A stretch of DNA of 64,000 nucleotides, taken from assembly GCA_014138645.1 (NCBI GenBank), contig JACJIB010000010.1:62001-126000 (forward strand), written 5' to 3'. This DNA is from Methylorubrum thiocyanatum (GTDB lineage Bacteria > Pseudomonadota > Alphaproteobacteria > Rhizobiales > Beijerinckiaceae). Shown piece by piece: positions 54,557 through 62,662 of this stretch; the stretch's first letter is position 1; the number at the start of each line of letters is the position of its first letter. The notes below the pieces were generated by a model that saw nothing but the letters and a program-made list of their open reading frames with translations, did not search any database and had not been told where the DNA came from. The position numbers were made by a program, and so were the translations under genes.

Positions 54557-56044
54557 CTATCGGAACGGCGGCTCGTCGAAGCTCCTGAGCTTCCTCGAAT
54601 GCAGGCCCGCCCGGTCGGCGCGCAGCGCGTCGAGGGTGGCAAGCCCGATCTGCAGGTGCTCGGCCACCGCCCGCTCGTAGAAGGCATTGGCCGCGCCCGG
54701 CAGCTTGATCTCACCGTGCAGCGGCTTGTCGGAGACGCAGAGCAGGGTGCCGTAGGGAACGCGAAGGCGAAACCCCTGCGCCGCGATGGTGCCGCTCTCC
54801 ATGTCGACGGCGATCGCCCGCGAGAGGTTGATGCGCCGCCGTTCCTGGCTGAAGCGGAGTTCCCAGTTGCGGTCGTCGTAGGTCACGACCGTTCCGGTGC
54901 GCAGGCGGCGCTTGAGCGCCTCCGCCCGCTCGCCGGTGACGGCGGCCGCCGCCGATTGCAGCGCGATCTGCACCTCGGCGAGCGCGGGCACCGGAATCTC
55001 CGGCGGCACGAGGTCGTCGAGGATGCGGTCGCGGCGCAGATACCCGTGGGCGAGCACGTAGTCGCCGATGGTCTGCGACTGGCGCAGGCCGCCGCAATGG
55101 CCGACCATCAGCCAGCAATGCGGGCGCAGGACCGCGAGATGGTCGGTGATCGTCTTCGCGTTGGAGGGGCCGACGCCGATATTGACCAGCGTCGTCCCCT
55201 GCGGCGCCCCGTCGGGGCCGCGGCCGACGAGGTGGTAGGCCGGCATCTGGGACTTGTGCCAGGGCGAGGCGGCGATCAGCGCCGCCGGGTCGGCCGAGGC
55301 CGCCTCGGAGCGCTCGACCACGACCCCGCCGGGCAGGACCAACCGCTCGCCCTCTCCCGCCGCCAGACGCTCCAGCCCGTAGCGGACGAAGCCATCGACG
55401 TAGCGGTGGTAATTGGTGAGCAGGATCCAGGGCTGGATCTCGCGCCAGTCGGAACCGGTGTAGTGGACGAGCCGGCGTAGGGAGTAGTCGGTGCGCACGC
55501 CGTCGAACAGGGCGAGCGGGCGCGGATCGCCGGGATTCTCCAGCCACAGTCCGTCGGCCACCTCGTCGCCGACGACGGAGAGCAGCGGCACCGGAAACAG
55601 GCTGGCGAGATCGCTGGCGCTGACCCCGCTGCCGCCGAGATCGGTGCCGGGCTCGACGATGTAGGGATAGGGAATCTCCTGCGCCGAGAGGCCCACCTCG
55701 ATGCCGGCGCCGTAATCGCGCACGAGCGGCCGCAACTGCTCCAGCAGGTAGGGCCGGAAGTAGCCCGGCTGCGTCACCGTCGTGGCGTAGAGCCCCGGCG
55801 CCTGGAACTTGGCGGTGGCCCGGTTGAGCCGCGGCAGCGGCCCCTTGGGCTGGTAGGTCAGGCGCAGTTCGGGATAGCGGAACTGGAGCCGCTCGGTCGC
55901 GTCCGGCGGGATGCGGTGTTCGAGGTAGCGCGCCAGGGCCGCTTGGAGCGCCTGGGTCGCGCCCGCGTGCAACGCTTCGAGCCGATCCACGGCCGTCTCC
56001 GCGTCGGCAACGGCCTCCATCGGCCGCAACTCGTCGATGACCAT
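54557..56044 (-). CDS. amn: AMP nucleosidase
   Basis: A 495-residue enzyme hydrolysing AMP to adenine and ribose-5-phosphate, for adenylate control and purine salvage. The N-terminal domain includes RFRYPELRLTYQP-like sequence (QFRYPELRLTYQPKGPLPRL), and the C-terminal catalytic domain has the nucleoside phosphorylase-like NIGVGPSNAKTITDHLAVLR, MVGHCGGLRQSQTIGDYVLA and an AVDMESGTIAAQGF nucleotide-site motif. Length is typical of proteobacterial AMN. The gene is convergent with the DUF1275 gene (41 bases between stops). Confidence 0.95.
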   Translation of the reverse strand: MVIDELRPMEAVADAETAVDRLEALHAGATQALQAALARYLEHRIPPDATERLQFRYPELRLTYQPKGPLPRLNRATAKFQAPGLYATTVTQPGYFRPYLLEQLRPLVRDYGAGIEVGLSAQEIPYPYIVEPGTDLGGSGVSASDLASLFPVPLLSVVGDEVADGLWLENPGDPRPLALFDGVRTDYSLRRLVHYTGSDWREIQPWILLTNYHRYVDGFVRYGLERLAAGEGERLVLPGGVVVERSEAASADPAALIAASPWHKSQMPAYHLVGRGPDGAPQGTTLVNIGVGPSNAKTITDHLAVLRPHCWLMVGHCGGLRQSQTIGDYVLAHGYLRRDRILDDLVPPEIPVPALAEVQIALQSAAAAVTGERAEALKRRLRTGTVVTYDDRNWELRFSQERRRINLSRAIAVDMESGTIAAQGFRLRVPYGTLLCVSDKPLHGEIKLPGAANAFYERAVAEHLQIGLATLDALRADRAGLHSRKLRSFDEPPFR

Positions 56045-56187
56045 GCACCCTCCCCGCTCACCCTGCGGTGTCTACACTGCCCGAGGCAGCGAGACGAGCG
56101 ATCGGCTTGCAAGGGGCCTGCCTGCCTTGCGGCGGCCTCGCGGCGCGGCGACAAGGCAGGGTCACGCAGGAAGGGAAGCGAGGGCGG

Positions 56188-56691
56188 ATGAACGAGGATG
56201 TCGAGCGGCGCCCCGGCGAGGAGGCGATCCCGCTGCCCGCCGCTTACGATGCCGGCCTCTACTTCATCGGCCGGGTGCGCACGCCCTGGAAGGCCCGCGC
56301 CGAGTGCCCGAAGAACGGCACGCAGACGGATGCGATCTGCACCCTCGAAGTCGATGCCCGCTACCAAGCCGCGCTGCAGAACCTGGAGGGCGCCACCCAC
56401 CTGATCGTGCTCTACTGGATGGACCGAGCCGCCCGCGACCTCGTACGCCAGCAGCCGCGCCACGCCGAGGGCAGCCGCGGCACCTTCTCGCTGCGCTCGC
56501 CCGCGCGGCCGAATCCCATCGCCCTTTCCGTGGTCGAGCGGCTTGCCATCGCCGACGGCACCGTCCGCGTGCGCGGGCTCGACTGCATCGACGGCACGCC
56601 GCTCCTCGACATCAAGCCCTACTACGCTTCCACCGACAGCCGGCCCGAGGCACGGGTCGACCGCGCAGGCACGGCAAAGGCGGAGGCCTGA
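56188..56691 (+). CDS. trmO: tRNA (N6-threonylcarbamoyladenosine37-N6)-methyltransferase TrmO
   Basis: A 167-residue protein of the TsaA/YaeB family, the SAM-dependent methyltransferase for t6A37 in some tRNAs. The single-sheet fold is recognised by YFIGRVRTPWKARAECP near the start, GATHLIVLYWMD, SPARPNPIALSVVERLA and the final LLDIKPYY. The ATG at 56188 is preceded by an AG-rich site; the frame is open upstream. Divergent from amn by 143 bases and convergent with the acyltransferase gene. Confidence 0.9.
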   Translation: MNEDVERRPGEEAIPLPAAYDAGLYFIGRVRTPWKARAECPKNGTQTDAICTLEVDARYQAALQNLEGATHLIVLYWMDRAARDLVRQQPRHAEGSRGTFSLRSPARPNPIALSVVERLAIADGTVRVRGLDCIDGTPLLDIKPYYASTDSRPEARVDRAGTAKAEA

Positions 56692-56698
56692 TCGGGCG

Positions 56699-58009
56699 CT
56701 ACCGCTCCGTCGTCCCCTGCCTCGGGGCTGCGGATGGCCGCTGCGCGCCAAGCCGGGCGAGCAGGCGCAGGTAGACCGGCTTGACGTGGGCCTTGTAGGT
56801 CCGGCGGGCCACGCCGCGCCCCTGCCGGAACAGCCTTTCGGCCAGGGCGGTCAGCCGCCCCCGCGCGGAACCGCCGGGGGTGACGTCGATCAAGAGGTCG
56901 GCGATCTCGCGCCGCTCCGGCCAGAGCTGGGCCAGGGTCGCCGAGGCGTCCCGGTTGCAGGAATCGATGACGTCGAGGGTGCCATCGGCAAACACCGTCT
57001 CGGTCGTCATCTCCATCAGCAGCGAGCCGGGCCCCCATTTCGCGAAAGTCTCGTCATAGGCCATCTTCCAGCCGAAGGCGGTGCGGCCGGACCGCAGCCA
57101 GACATTCATCGCGATCGGCCGGCCGTCCAGATGCAGCGCCTCGATGCCGGCGCAGCCGTCCCGCGCCAGTCCCGCGATCATCGTTTGGGCGAAGGCGCAG
57201 AGCGAGGGCGCTTGGCGGATCGCCCGGCCGCGCCGGCTCTTGCGCCCCTTCCAACCGGCGGCCTCCAGATCGAGGAACGCCCGGAACGCGGCGCTGACCT
57301 CCTCGGGCTTGCGGTGGCTGACGTGGCGCAAGGCCCCGCGCTCTGCGAGACGCTTGCGATGGCGCCGCAACTCGGCACGGCGCTTCGCCGAGACGACAGA
57401 GGACGGTGCGCCCTGCCCCGCAGCCGGCGCATCGAGCCGGGCGCGCTGCCGCCGCTCGATCTCGACGATCCTGCCGTTCCGCCGCGCCACGGCGCCGAGG
57501 AGGGCGGGGAAGACCGGGCCGTCGGTCGCAATCTGGTTGGCGCAGATCAGCTTCGGCAGGGCGGGATCGTCGGCGACGACGGCGAGCATCGCCGAGAGCG
57601 CCTCGAGCGCCCGGTCGCGATCGAGCACCGGCGAGCCGAGAAAGGTCAGCGAATTGCACGGCGCTTCGAGGGTCCGGATCGGCAGACGCGACGAGGGCCG
57701 CGCGATCACCAGGAGCCAGACGCCGATCAGTTCGGATTCCTCCCCGGTGCGATGCGACCAGGCGAGGAGGACGTGCAGCGGCGTCTCGGTCGCCGTGTAC
57801 ATCGCGCCGGCGACAGCCGGCTCCATGAACACGTTCGGCTCGGCGCAGCGCTGGACCAACCGGCGCCAGAGCAGGGCGAGCGAGCGGAAGCGCGGCGCCG
57901 TGGCGATCTCGGCCGAGACGGCCGGCCGGGAGGCGGCCGTCGCGTCCGCGCCCGTGTCCGGGGCGGGATCGGCCAGGTGCAGGCCCCTGAAATCGCCGCT
58001 CGAATCCAT
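56699..58009 (-). CDS. GNAT-like acyltransferase, CelD/BcsL family
   Basis: A 436-residue protein. The C-terminal half has the Acetyltransf_6/CelD pattern: RAFLDLEAAGWKGRKSRRG, GRPIAMNVWLRSGRTAFGWK and YDETFAKWGPGSLLMEM. This family transfers acyl or aminoacyl groups in polysaccharide, peptidoglycan or lipid contexts; the substrate is unknown. GAGGGG eight bases before the ATG at 58009 supports that start over a longer frame. An ATP-grasp gene lies just upstream on the same strand, 203 bases away, behind a hairpin. The pairing suggests a joint modification pathway. Confidence 0.75.
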   Translation of the reverse strand: MDSSGDFRGLHLADPAPDTGADATAASRPAVSAEIATAPRFRSLALLWRRLVQRCAEPNVFMEPAVAGAMYTATETPLHVLLAWSHRTGEESELIGVWLLVIARPSSRLPIRTLEAPCNSLTFLGSPVLDRDRALEALSAMLAVVADDPALPKLICANQIATDGPVFPALLGAVARRNGRIVEIERRQRARLDAPAAGQGAPSSVVSAKRRAELRRHRKRLAERGALRHVSHRKPEEVSAAFRAFLDLEAAGWKGRKSRRGRAIRQAPSLCAFAQTMIAGLARDGCAGIEALHLDGRPIAMNVWLRSGRTAFGWKMAYDETFAKWGPGSLLMEMTTETVFADGTLDVIDSCNRDASATLAQLWPERREIADLLIDVTPGGSARGRLTALAERLFRQGRGVARRTYKAHVKPVYLRLLARLGAQRPSAAPRQGTTER

Positions 58010-58110
58010 GGACGACCCCTCTCCCTCGGCATCGCCGCTCCGCCGGCAGGGCGGCGGCCCGGGCGCCGCACTGTCCGCGCATCCCTCAGCGAGCGAGAAG
58101 AACGGCAAAG

Positions 58111-58129
58111 CCGCGTGCGACGCACGCGG
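58111..58129 (-). terminator. Hairpin between the ATP-grasp and acyltransferase genes
   Basis: CCGCGTG and CACGCGG form a 7-bp stem around CGACG. On the minus strand it is followed by CTTTGCCGTTCTTCTC, moderately T-rich. It would partly terminate transcription from the ATP-grasp gene before the acyltransferase. Confidence 0.5.
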
Positions 58130-58212
58130 TCTTGAGAGGTACATCCGGATGAGCGGCCCCGCTCGCCCCCCCGGGCGACCGGGCGCGACCTCTGCCGGAC
58201 CGGATTCCGTCG

Positions 58213-59283
58213 TCAGAGGAGCTGTCCGCCGGCCAGACGGTAACGGCCCATCGCGCTCTGGAACGCCGCCCAGGCGGAAATCGCGGGATCGCGGATGATG
58301 TAGCGGAGATACGCCCGCTCCGCCCGGTTCAGGCGCCAGGGCGTGAGCAGGTTGCCGCACAGGCGGCGCGGCGAGCGGATCTTGAGCGTATCCGTCTCCG
58401 CCAGTTCGCCCTCCCCCTCCCGCAGGCGGCAACCGAGGGTGACGAAGTTCAGGCCCGCCAGCATCGCCACGTCCATGTGGTACCAGAAGCGCGGATTGCA
58501 CTCGATGAAGCCGATCCGGCCATCCGGCTGCCGCCGGATATCGAAGCCGATGACCCCGTCGTAACGGAAATGCTCGATCAGCCTGCGGGCATGCCCGTCG
58601 ATCACCGGAACGCGGATCTCCTCCAGTTTGGTGAAGGTCCGACGGTAGGAGAAGGATGCTCGGATCCGACCTGATTCGCAGAGATAGAACGCGCTCAGTT
58701 CCTCGCCCGGCACGTAGGACTGGCAGATGATCGGCGCGTAGTTGAGGTGCTCGGGCAACGCGTCGGCCGTATCGATCCGCCGCACGCCGTAGCCGCCGGA
58801 CATCGCGGCCGGTTTCAGGATCAGAGGAAAGGCGAGGGGCTCGCGCTCGCGATCACGGCGCAGATCCGCCATCGTCTCGAACCGCCGCGTCGCGGGGACG
58901 GGAAGGCCGAGATCGACGCACAGTCCGGCGAAGCGCCACTTGTCGTCGAGCACATCGACGGTCTCCGGATCCGGCACCGGATAGAACGGCGCGCCGATCT
59001 GGTCCCCATAGGCAGCCAGAAGGCGCGTGGTCCGGCTGCAACTCGGAAGCACCATGTCGATGTCGTGCACGGCACAGAGCCGGCGAATTTCGGCCAGGTC
59101 GGACGGCTGGACGTTGGAGAAATCTCCCGAATACGGAAGAAATCTTGCACAGAACCGTGAGTGCCTCAGGAGGCCAGCGTCCTCGACGCCCAGAACATAA
59201 ACTTCATCGAAACAGTCGCTCGCACATCGCAACACCCGGTACTGAATGCGCAGACCATTGGCCAAGACAAGTGCGCGCTTCAT
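58213..59283 (-). CDS. ATP-grasp family ligase
   Basis: A 356-residue soluble enzyme. It opens RALVLANGLRIQYRVLR. The ATP-grasp core has FPLILKPAAMSGGYGVRRID (nucleotide loop) and IICQSYVPGEELSAFYL, and the metal site IGFIECNPRFWYHMD. ATP-grasp enzymes form amide or thioester bonds through acyl-phosphates; the fold here resembles carbamoyl-phosphate synthase-like and natural-product ligases. The substrate is unknown. The gene follows an AT-rich, probably regulatory, stretch and precedes the CelD-type acyltransferase on the same strand. No peptide or carrier protein gene is visible. Confidence 0.8.
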   Translation of the reverse strand: MKRALVLANGLRIQYRVLRCASDCFDEVYVLGVEDAGLLRHSRFCARFLPYSGDFSNVQPSDLAEIRRLCAVHDIDMVLPSCSRTTRLLAAYGDQIGAPFYPVPDPETVDVLDDKWRFAGLCVDLGLPVPATRRFETMADLRRDREREPLAFPLILKPAAMSGGYGVRRIDTADALPEHLNYAPIICQSYVPGEELSAFYLCESGRIRASFSYRRTFTKLEEIRVPVIDGHARRLIEHFRYDGVIGFDIRRQPDGRIGFIECNPRFWYHMDVAMLAGLNFVTLGCRLREGEGELAETDTLKIRSPRRLCGNLLTPWRLNRAERAYLRYIIRDPAISAWAAFQSAMGRYRLAGGQLL

Positions 59284-59530
59284 TGTAAAGCCTCATGCCC
59301 GACTTATCTCCGGAGGACCGGGGAACGGACTGATATCTGAGATCCAATAATTTCGGCCTTGAGCCAAGTTTGTTTTTCGCGAAATATATCGTCAACATCT
59401 AATCTCAGGCACATACAATTTTTTGCAGCAACGCTATACTGATGATTGGAACGGGGACGGCGGATTAGTCCGCAATTGCCCCTTCGCAGCTACCGCGACG
59501 ACCGGAATCCGGTTCGAAGGCGGGCTCGGA
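59284..59530. other. AT-rich intergenic region upstream of the ATP-grasp gene
   Basis: From about 59325 to 59450 the sequence is far richer in A/T than the window average, with TTTGTTTTTCGCGAAATATAT-like runs and CAATTTTTTGCAG. It holds the promoter of the ATP-grasp gene, since the DUF1810 gene ends on the far side. The composition may also mark an acquired segment. No gene is seen. Confidence 0.55.
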
Positions 59531-59959
59531 TCAGCCTTGTCTCAGACGTTCCAGGGTCATCGGATCGGGTTTCCCGTCGAAGAACGCGGCCAGCGCGCGG
59601 GCGAAGTCCGGCTCATCCGGAGCGGCCTGCGCGAACAGCGTCACCGAGGAGCGGAACTTCATGTCGTCGGGCGCGCCGAACAGGGCATGGGCCGAGCGGC
59701 CCTCCCAGGCATTCGCGGCCCGGGTGCAGGTGCGCAGCCGCTCGCCGAGCAGCGGATGGGCGAGATAGGCCCGCGCCTCGGCCAGCGAACGGATCGCGTA
59801 GCGTTGCGCCATGGTGCTGGAGCCGAGCCCGGCGATCTGCGGGAAGACGAACCACATCCAGTGGCTCTGCTTGCGCCCGTTCCGCAGTTCCGCGAGCGCC
59901 TGCTCGTAAACGCCGTCCTGCGCCTCAACGAAGCGGTTGAGGTCGAAGCGGTCCTCCAT
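59531..59959 (-). CDS. DUF1810 family protein
   Basis: A 142-residue soluble protein. DLNRFVEAQDGVYEQALAEL, QSHWMWFVFPQIAGLGSSTM and AQRYAIRSLAEARAYLAHP are hallmark DUF1810 segments; the C-terminus ends FDGKPDPMTLERL. The function is unknown (all-helical, often induced under stress). AAGGAGG lies just upstream of two adjacent ATG codons; the second (59959) has the better spacing. It is downstream of the deacetylase gene on the same strand. Confidence 0.85.
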   Translation of the reverse strand: MEDRFDLNRFVEAQDGVYEQALAELRNGRKQSHWMWFVFPQIAGLGSSTMAQRYAIRSLAEARAYLAHPLLGERLRTCTRAANAWEGRSAHALFGAPDDMKFRSSVTLFAQAAPDEPDFARALAAFFDGKPDPMTLERLRQG

Positions 59960-60025
59960 CATGCCCTCCTTCCGGCGCGTGCGCGGGTGAGGCAGGGCCA
60001 ACCGGCCGCGGGGGGCCGCGTTCCT

Positions 60026-60922
60026 TCAGGCCAGCGCCGCCATCGCCTCGAAGACGAAGGCGTGACGCGCGGCGAGCGCGTCGATGTCGCTGCCGTAACC
60101 GCCGCCGATCACCGCGCAGAGCGGGACTCCCTGTGATCGGGCGAGGCCGACGACGTAGCGGTCGCGGGCGCGCAGGCCGTCGTCGGTGAGGTCGAGGCGG
60201 CCGAGCCGATCGTCGCGATGGGGATCGACGCCGGCATTGTAGAAGATCAGATCCGGCGCGAAGTTCTGGACGAGGCCGGGCAGGTGCGCCTCCAGCACCG
60301 CGCGGTATTCCGCGTCGCCGAGACCGTCGGGAAGGCCGATATCGAGGTCGCCCGGCACCTTGTCGTGGGGGTAGTTGCGCTCGCAGTGGATCGAGAGCGT
60401 GAACAGCTCCGGCTCGCGGGCGAGGCAGTCGGCGGTGCCGTCGCCCTGATGCACGTCGAGGTCGATGATCAGCGCCCGGCCGATCGCGCCCTCGCGCCTC
60501 AGGGCAAGGGCGGCCACCGCCACGTCGTTGAACACACAGAAGCCCGCCCCGCCGTCCCTCCGGGCGTGGTGGCTGCCGCCCGCGGTGCTGCCTGCGAGGC
60601 CGTGACCGAGCGCGAGACGCGCGGCCCGCAGCGTCCCCCCGGCCGAGGCGCGGGAGCGGGCGGCCACGCTCTCGGTGACGGGCAGGCCGATCGCCCGCTC
60701 GATCGCCCGCGGCACCTGCGCGGCAAGCACCGCCGCGACATAGGCCGGGTCGTGCGCCCCCGACAGCAGCGCCGCGTCGGCGGGTTCGGGCATAACGAAA
60801 CCATCCGGCACGAGGCCGCGGGCGCGCAGGGTCTCGGCGAGCCGGCCGTACTTGCGCATCGGAAAGCGATGGCCGTCCGGCAGTTCCGCCTCGTAGGCGG
60901 GATGGAACACGATCGGGATCAA
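60026..60922 (-). CDS. Histone deacetylase family hydrolase (AcuC/HDAH-like)
   Basis: A 298-residue zinc hydrolase. The deacetylase pattern includes GGSHHARRDGGAGFCVFNDV (the HH catalytic dyad and the following Asp region), LIIDLDVHQGDGT with the metal-ligand DxDxH, and DLIFYNAGVDPHRDDRLG with the second metal-binding Asp. A further conserved GGGYG is at the end. Bacterial members deacetylate acetyl-lysine in enzymes such as acetyl-CoA synthetase, or polyamines. The exact substrate is uncertain. It starts 114 bases from the divergent glycosyltransferase gene. Confidence 0.9.
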   Translation of the reverse strand: MIPIVFHPAYEAELPDGHRFPMRKYGRLAETLRARGLVPDGFVMPEPADAALLSGAHDPAYVAAVLAAQVPRAIERAIGLPVTESVAARSRASAGGTLRAARLALGHGLAGSTAGGSHHARRDGGAGFCVFNDVAVAALALRREGAIGRALIIDLDVHQGDGTADCLAREPELFTLSIHCERNYPHDKVPGDLDIGLPDGLGDAEYRAVLEAHLPGLVQNFAPDLIFYNAGVDPHRDDRLGRLDLTDDGLRARDRYVVGLARSQGVPLCAVIGGGYGSDIDALAARHAFVFEAMAALA

Positions 60923-61035
60923 GGGATCAGCCCGGCGCGGGTCGGAGTGTCACACGCCTGATAAGGCGGCGCTGCTAGGGGCGTGATGGGGCGCGCCGTC
61001 GCGCCCGGATCCACCCTCGACGGGAGACGCCGCGC

Positions 61036-62208
61036 ATGATCGCAATGCCGGAGAGCGGCGCGCTCGCCGCCCTCGCGTTCTGCGCGGCCCTCGTTGCCAT
61101 CAACCTCGCGAGCGTCGCGGTGGCGGCTCTGCGCATCGGGCGCAGGGGCGCGGATCGGGGCAAGCCCTCCGTCTTCCCCATGGACGCACCCGTCTCGGTG
61201 GTGCGGCCCCTGCGCGGCCTCGAAGCGTTCAGCGAGGAAACCCTTCTGGCGAGCTTCCGGCTCGACTATCCGGCCTACGAGTTGATCTTCTGCGTGGCGG
61301 ATGCGGCCGATCCGGTCCTGCCGATGCTGGAGCGGATGCGGACGGCGCATCCGCACATCCCGTCGCGGCTGATCCTCGGCGACGAGCGCATCGGCGGCAA
61401 CCCGAAGCTCAACAACTGCGTGCGCGGCTGGGACGCCGCCCGGCACGACTGGGTGATCCTGGCCGATTCCAACGTCCTGATGCCGCCCGACTACATCCAG
61501 CAGATGCAGGCGGCGTGGCGCTCGGACAGCGGCCTCGTCTGCTCGACGCCGATCGGCGCGCGGCCGGACAGCTTCTTCGCCGAAGTGGAATGCGCCTTCC
61601 TCAACACCCTCCAGGCCCGCTGGCAATATGCCGGCGAGGCGCTCGGCCTCGGCTTCGCCCAGGGCAAGAGCATGCTCTGGAACAAGCCGTTCCTCGAAGC
61701 GCAGGGCGGCATCCGCGCGCTCAACGCCGAGATCGCCGAGGATGCCGCGGCGACCAAGCTCGTGCGCGCGGCGGGCAAGCGCGTCCATCTCGTCGCCTCG
61801 CCCTTCCGGCAGCCGCTCGGACATCGCGACCTGTCCGAGGTCTGGTCGCGGCAGGTGCGCTGGGCACGGCTGCGGCGCGTCACCTTCCCGCTGTTCTTCG
61901 CCCCCGAGATCGGTATCGGCGCCCTGCTGCCGCTGGTGCTGACGGGCCTCGCGCTGGGCACCGTCGAGGCCGCTCTCTGGCTCGTGGGCGCGGGCGCGCT
62001 CTGGTACGGGGCCGAGATGGCGCTGGCCTACCGCGCCGGTTGGCACCGCTCGCCGCGGATGCTGGCCGCCTTCCTCGTGCGCGACGCAATGCTGCCGGCG
62101 GTCTGGGCGAGCGCCTGGGCCCGCACGGCCATCGTCTGGCGCGGCAACGCCATGGACATCCGCACCCGCGACGCGACTCCGCTCGAGACGGGGCCGACCG
62201 CCGCCTGA
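61036..62208 (+). CDS. Ceramide glucosyltransferase-like GT family 21 enzyme
   Basis: A 390-residue membrane glycosyltransferase. An N-terminal hydrophobic span is followed by the GT-A domain: PVSVVRPLRGLEAFSEETLL, WVILADSNVLMPPDYIQ (D-x-D-like), and the GT21 motif SRQVRWARLRR (Q/RxxRW) near residue 275. Two or three further spans follow at the C-terminus. Such enzymes glucosylate ceramide or, as HpnI, add N-acetylglucosamine in hopanoid ether-lipid synthesis. Both lipid types are plausible here, since Methylobacterium makes hopanoids, but no other hpn gene is adjacent. Confidence 0.85.
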   Translation: MIAMPESGALAALAFCAALVAINLASVAVAALRIGRRGADRGKPSVFPMDAPVSVVRPLRGLEAFSEETLLASFRLDYPAYELIFCVADAADPVLPMLERMRTAHPHIPSRLILGDERIGGNPKLNNCVRGWDAARHDWVILADSNVLMPPDYIQQMQAAWRSDSGLVCSTPIGARPDSFFAEVECAFLNTLQARWQYAGEALGLGFAQGKSMLWNKPFLEAQGGIRALNAEIAEDAAATKLVRAAGKRVHLVASPFRQPLGHRDLSEVWSRQVRWARLRRVTFPLFFAPEIGIGALLPLVLTGLALGTVEAALWLVGAGALWYGAEMALAYRAGWHRSPRMLAAFLVRDAMLPAVWASAWARTAIVWRGNAMDIRTRDATPLETGPTAA

Positions 62209-62662
62209 CCGAAGCGGCCCTCGCACGGGCTCGACCGCCGACGCCGCGTCCGAGCAGAACGTCAGCCCTGGTGGATCCGGGTCCGTCGCGGCAGCGCGAC
62301 CGACGGAACGCGGCTGAACCGGCCCGGGCGGATGCGGTCAGCCTTGTGGATGCTCACGGCCAAGCACTGCCGCGAGCGCGAACCACCAGCCGATCAGAAC
62401 AGAGACACGATAAAAAACGGCACGATAGGACACAAGTCTGTTACCGAACGCGCCGGTTCGTCTCATAAAGTAAGCTCGTCCCCAAGCAACAACGCAGATC
62501 TATAAAGAGAAATATCGGCCACACAAAGCAACCATCATTCGCATCACAGCTGCAAAGAAGCCTGTTGCCAACGAAGCCGACGACTCGCCTCGGACGGGGG
62601 ATCTGTTAACAATGCAGTAAGCACCGCACATTCGCTGTGTCGTGAGGGGGGACAACACCGCG
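62209..62662. other. 454-base intergenic region before the coiled-coil gene
   Basis: The first 180 bases are GC-rich with no feature I can name. From about 62395 to 62600 the sequence turns A/T-rich (for example GATAAAAAACGGC and ATAAAGAGAAATATC), which suits a promoter and leader for the coiled-coil gene. TTAACAATGCAGTAA at 62607-62621 is one base from a CtrA box. No gene seen. Confidence 0.5.
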
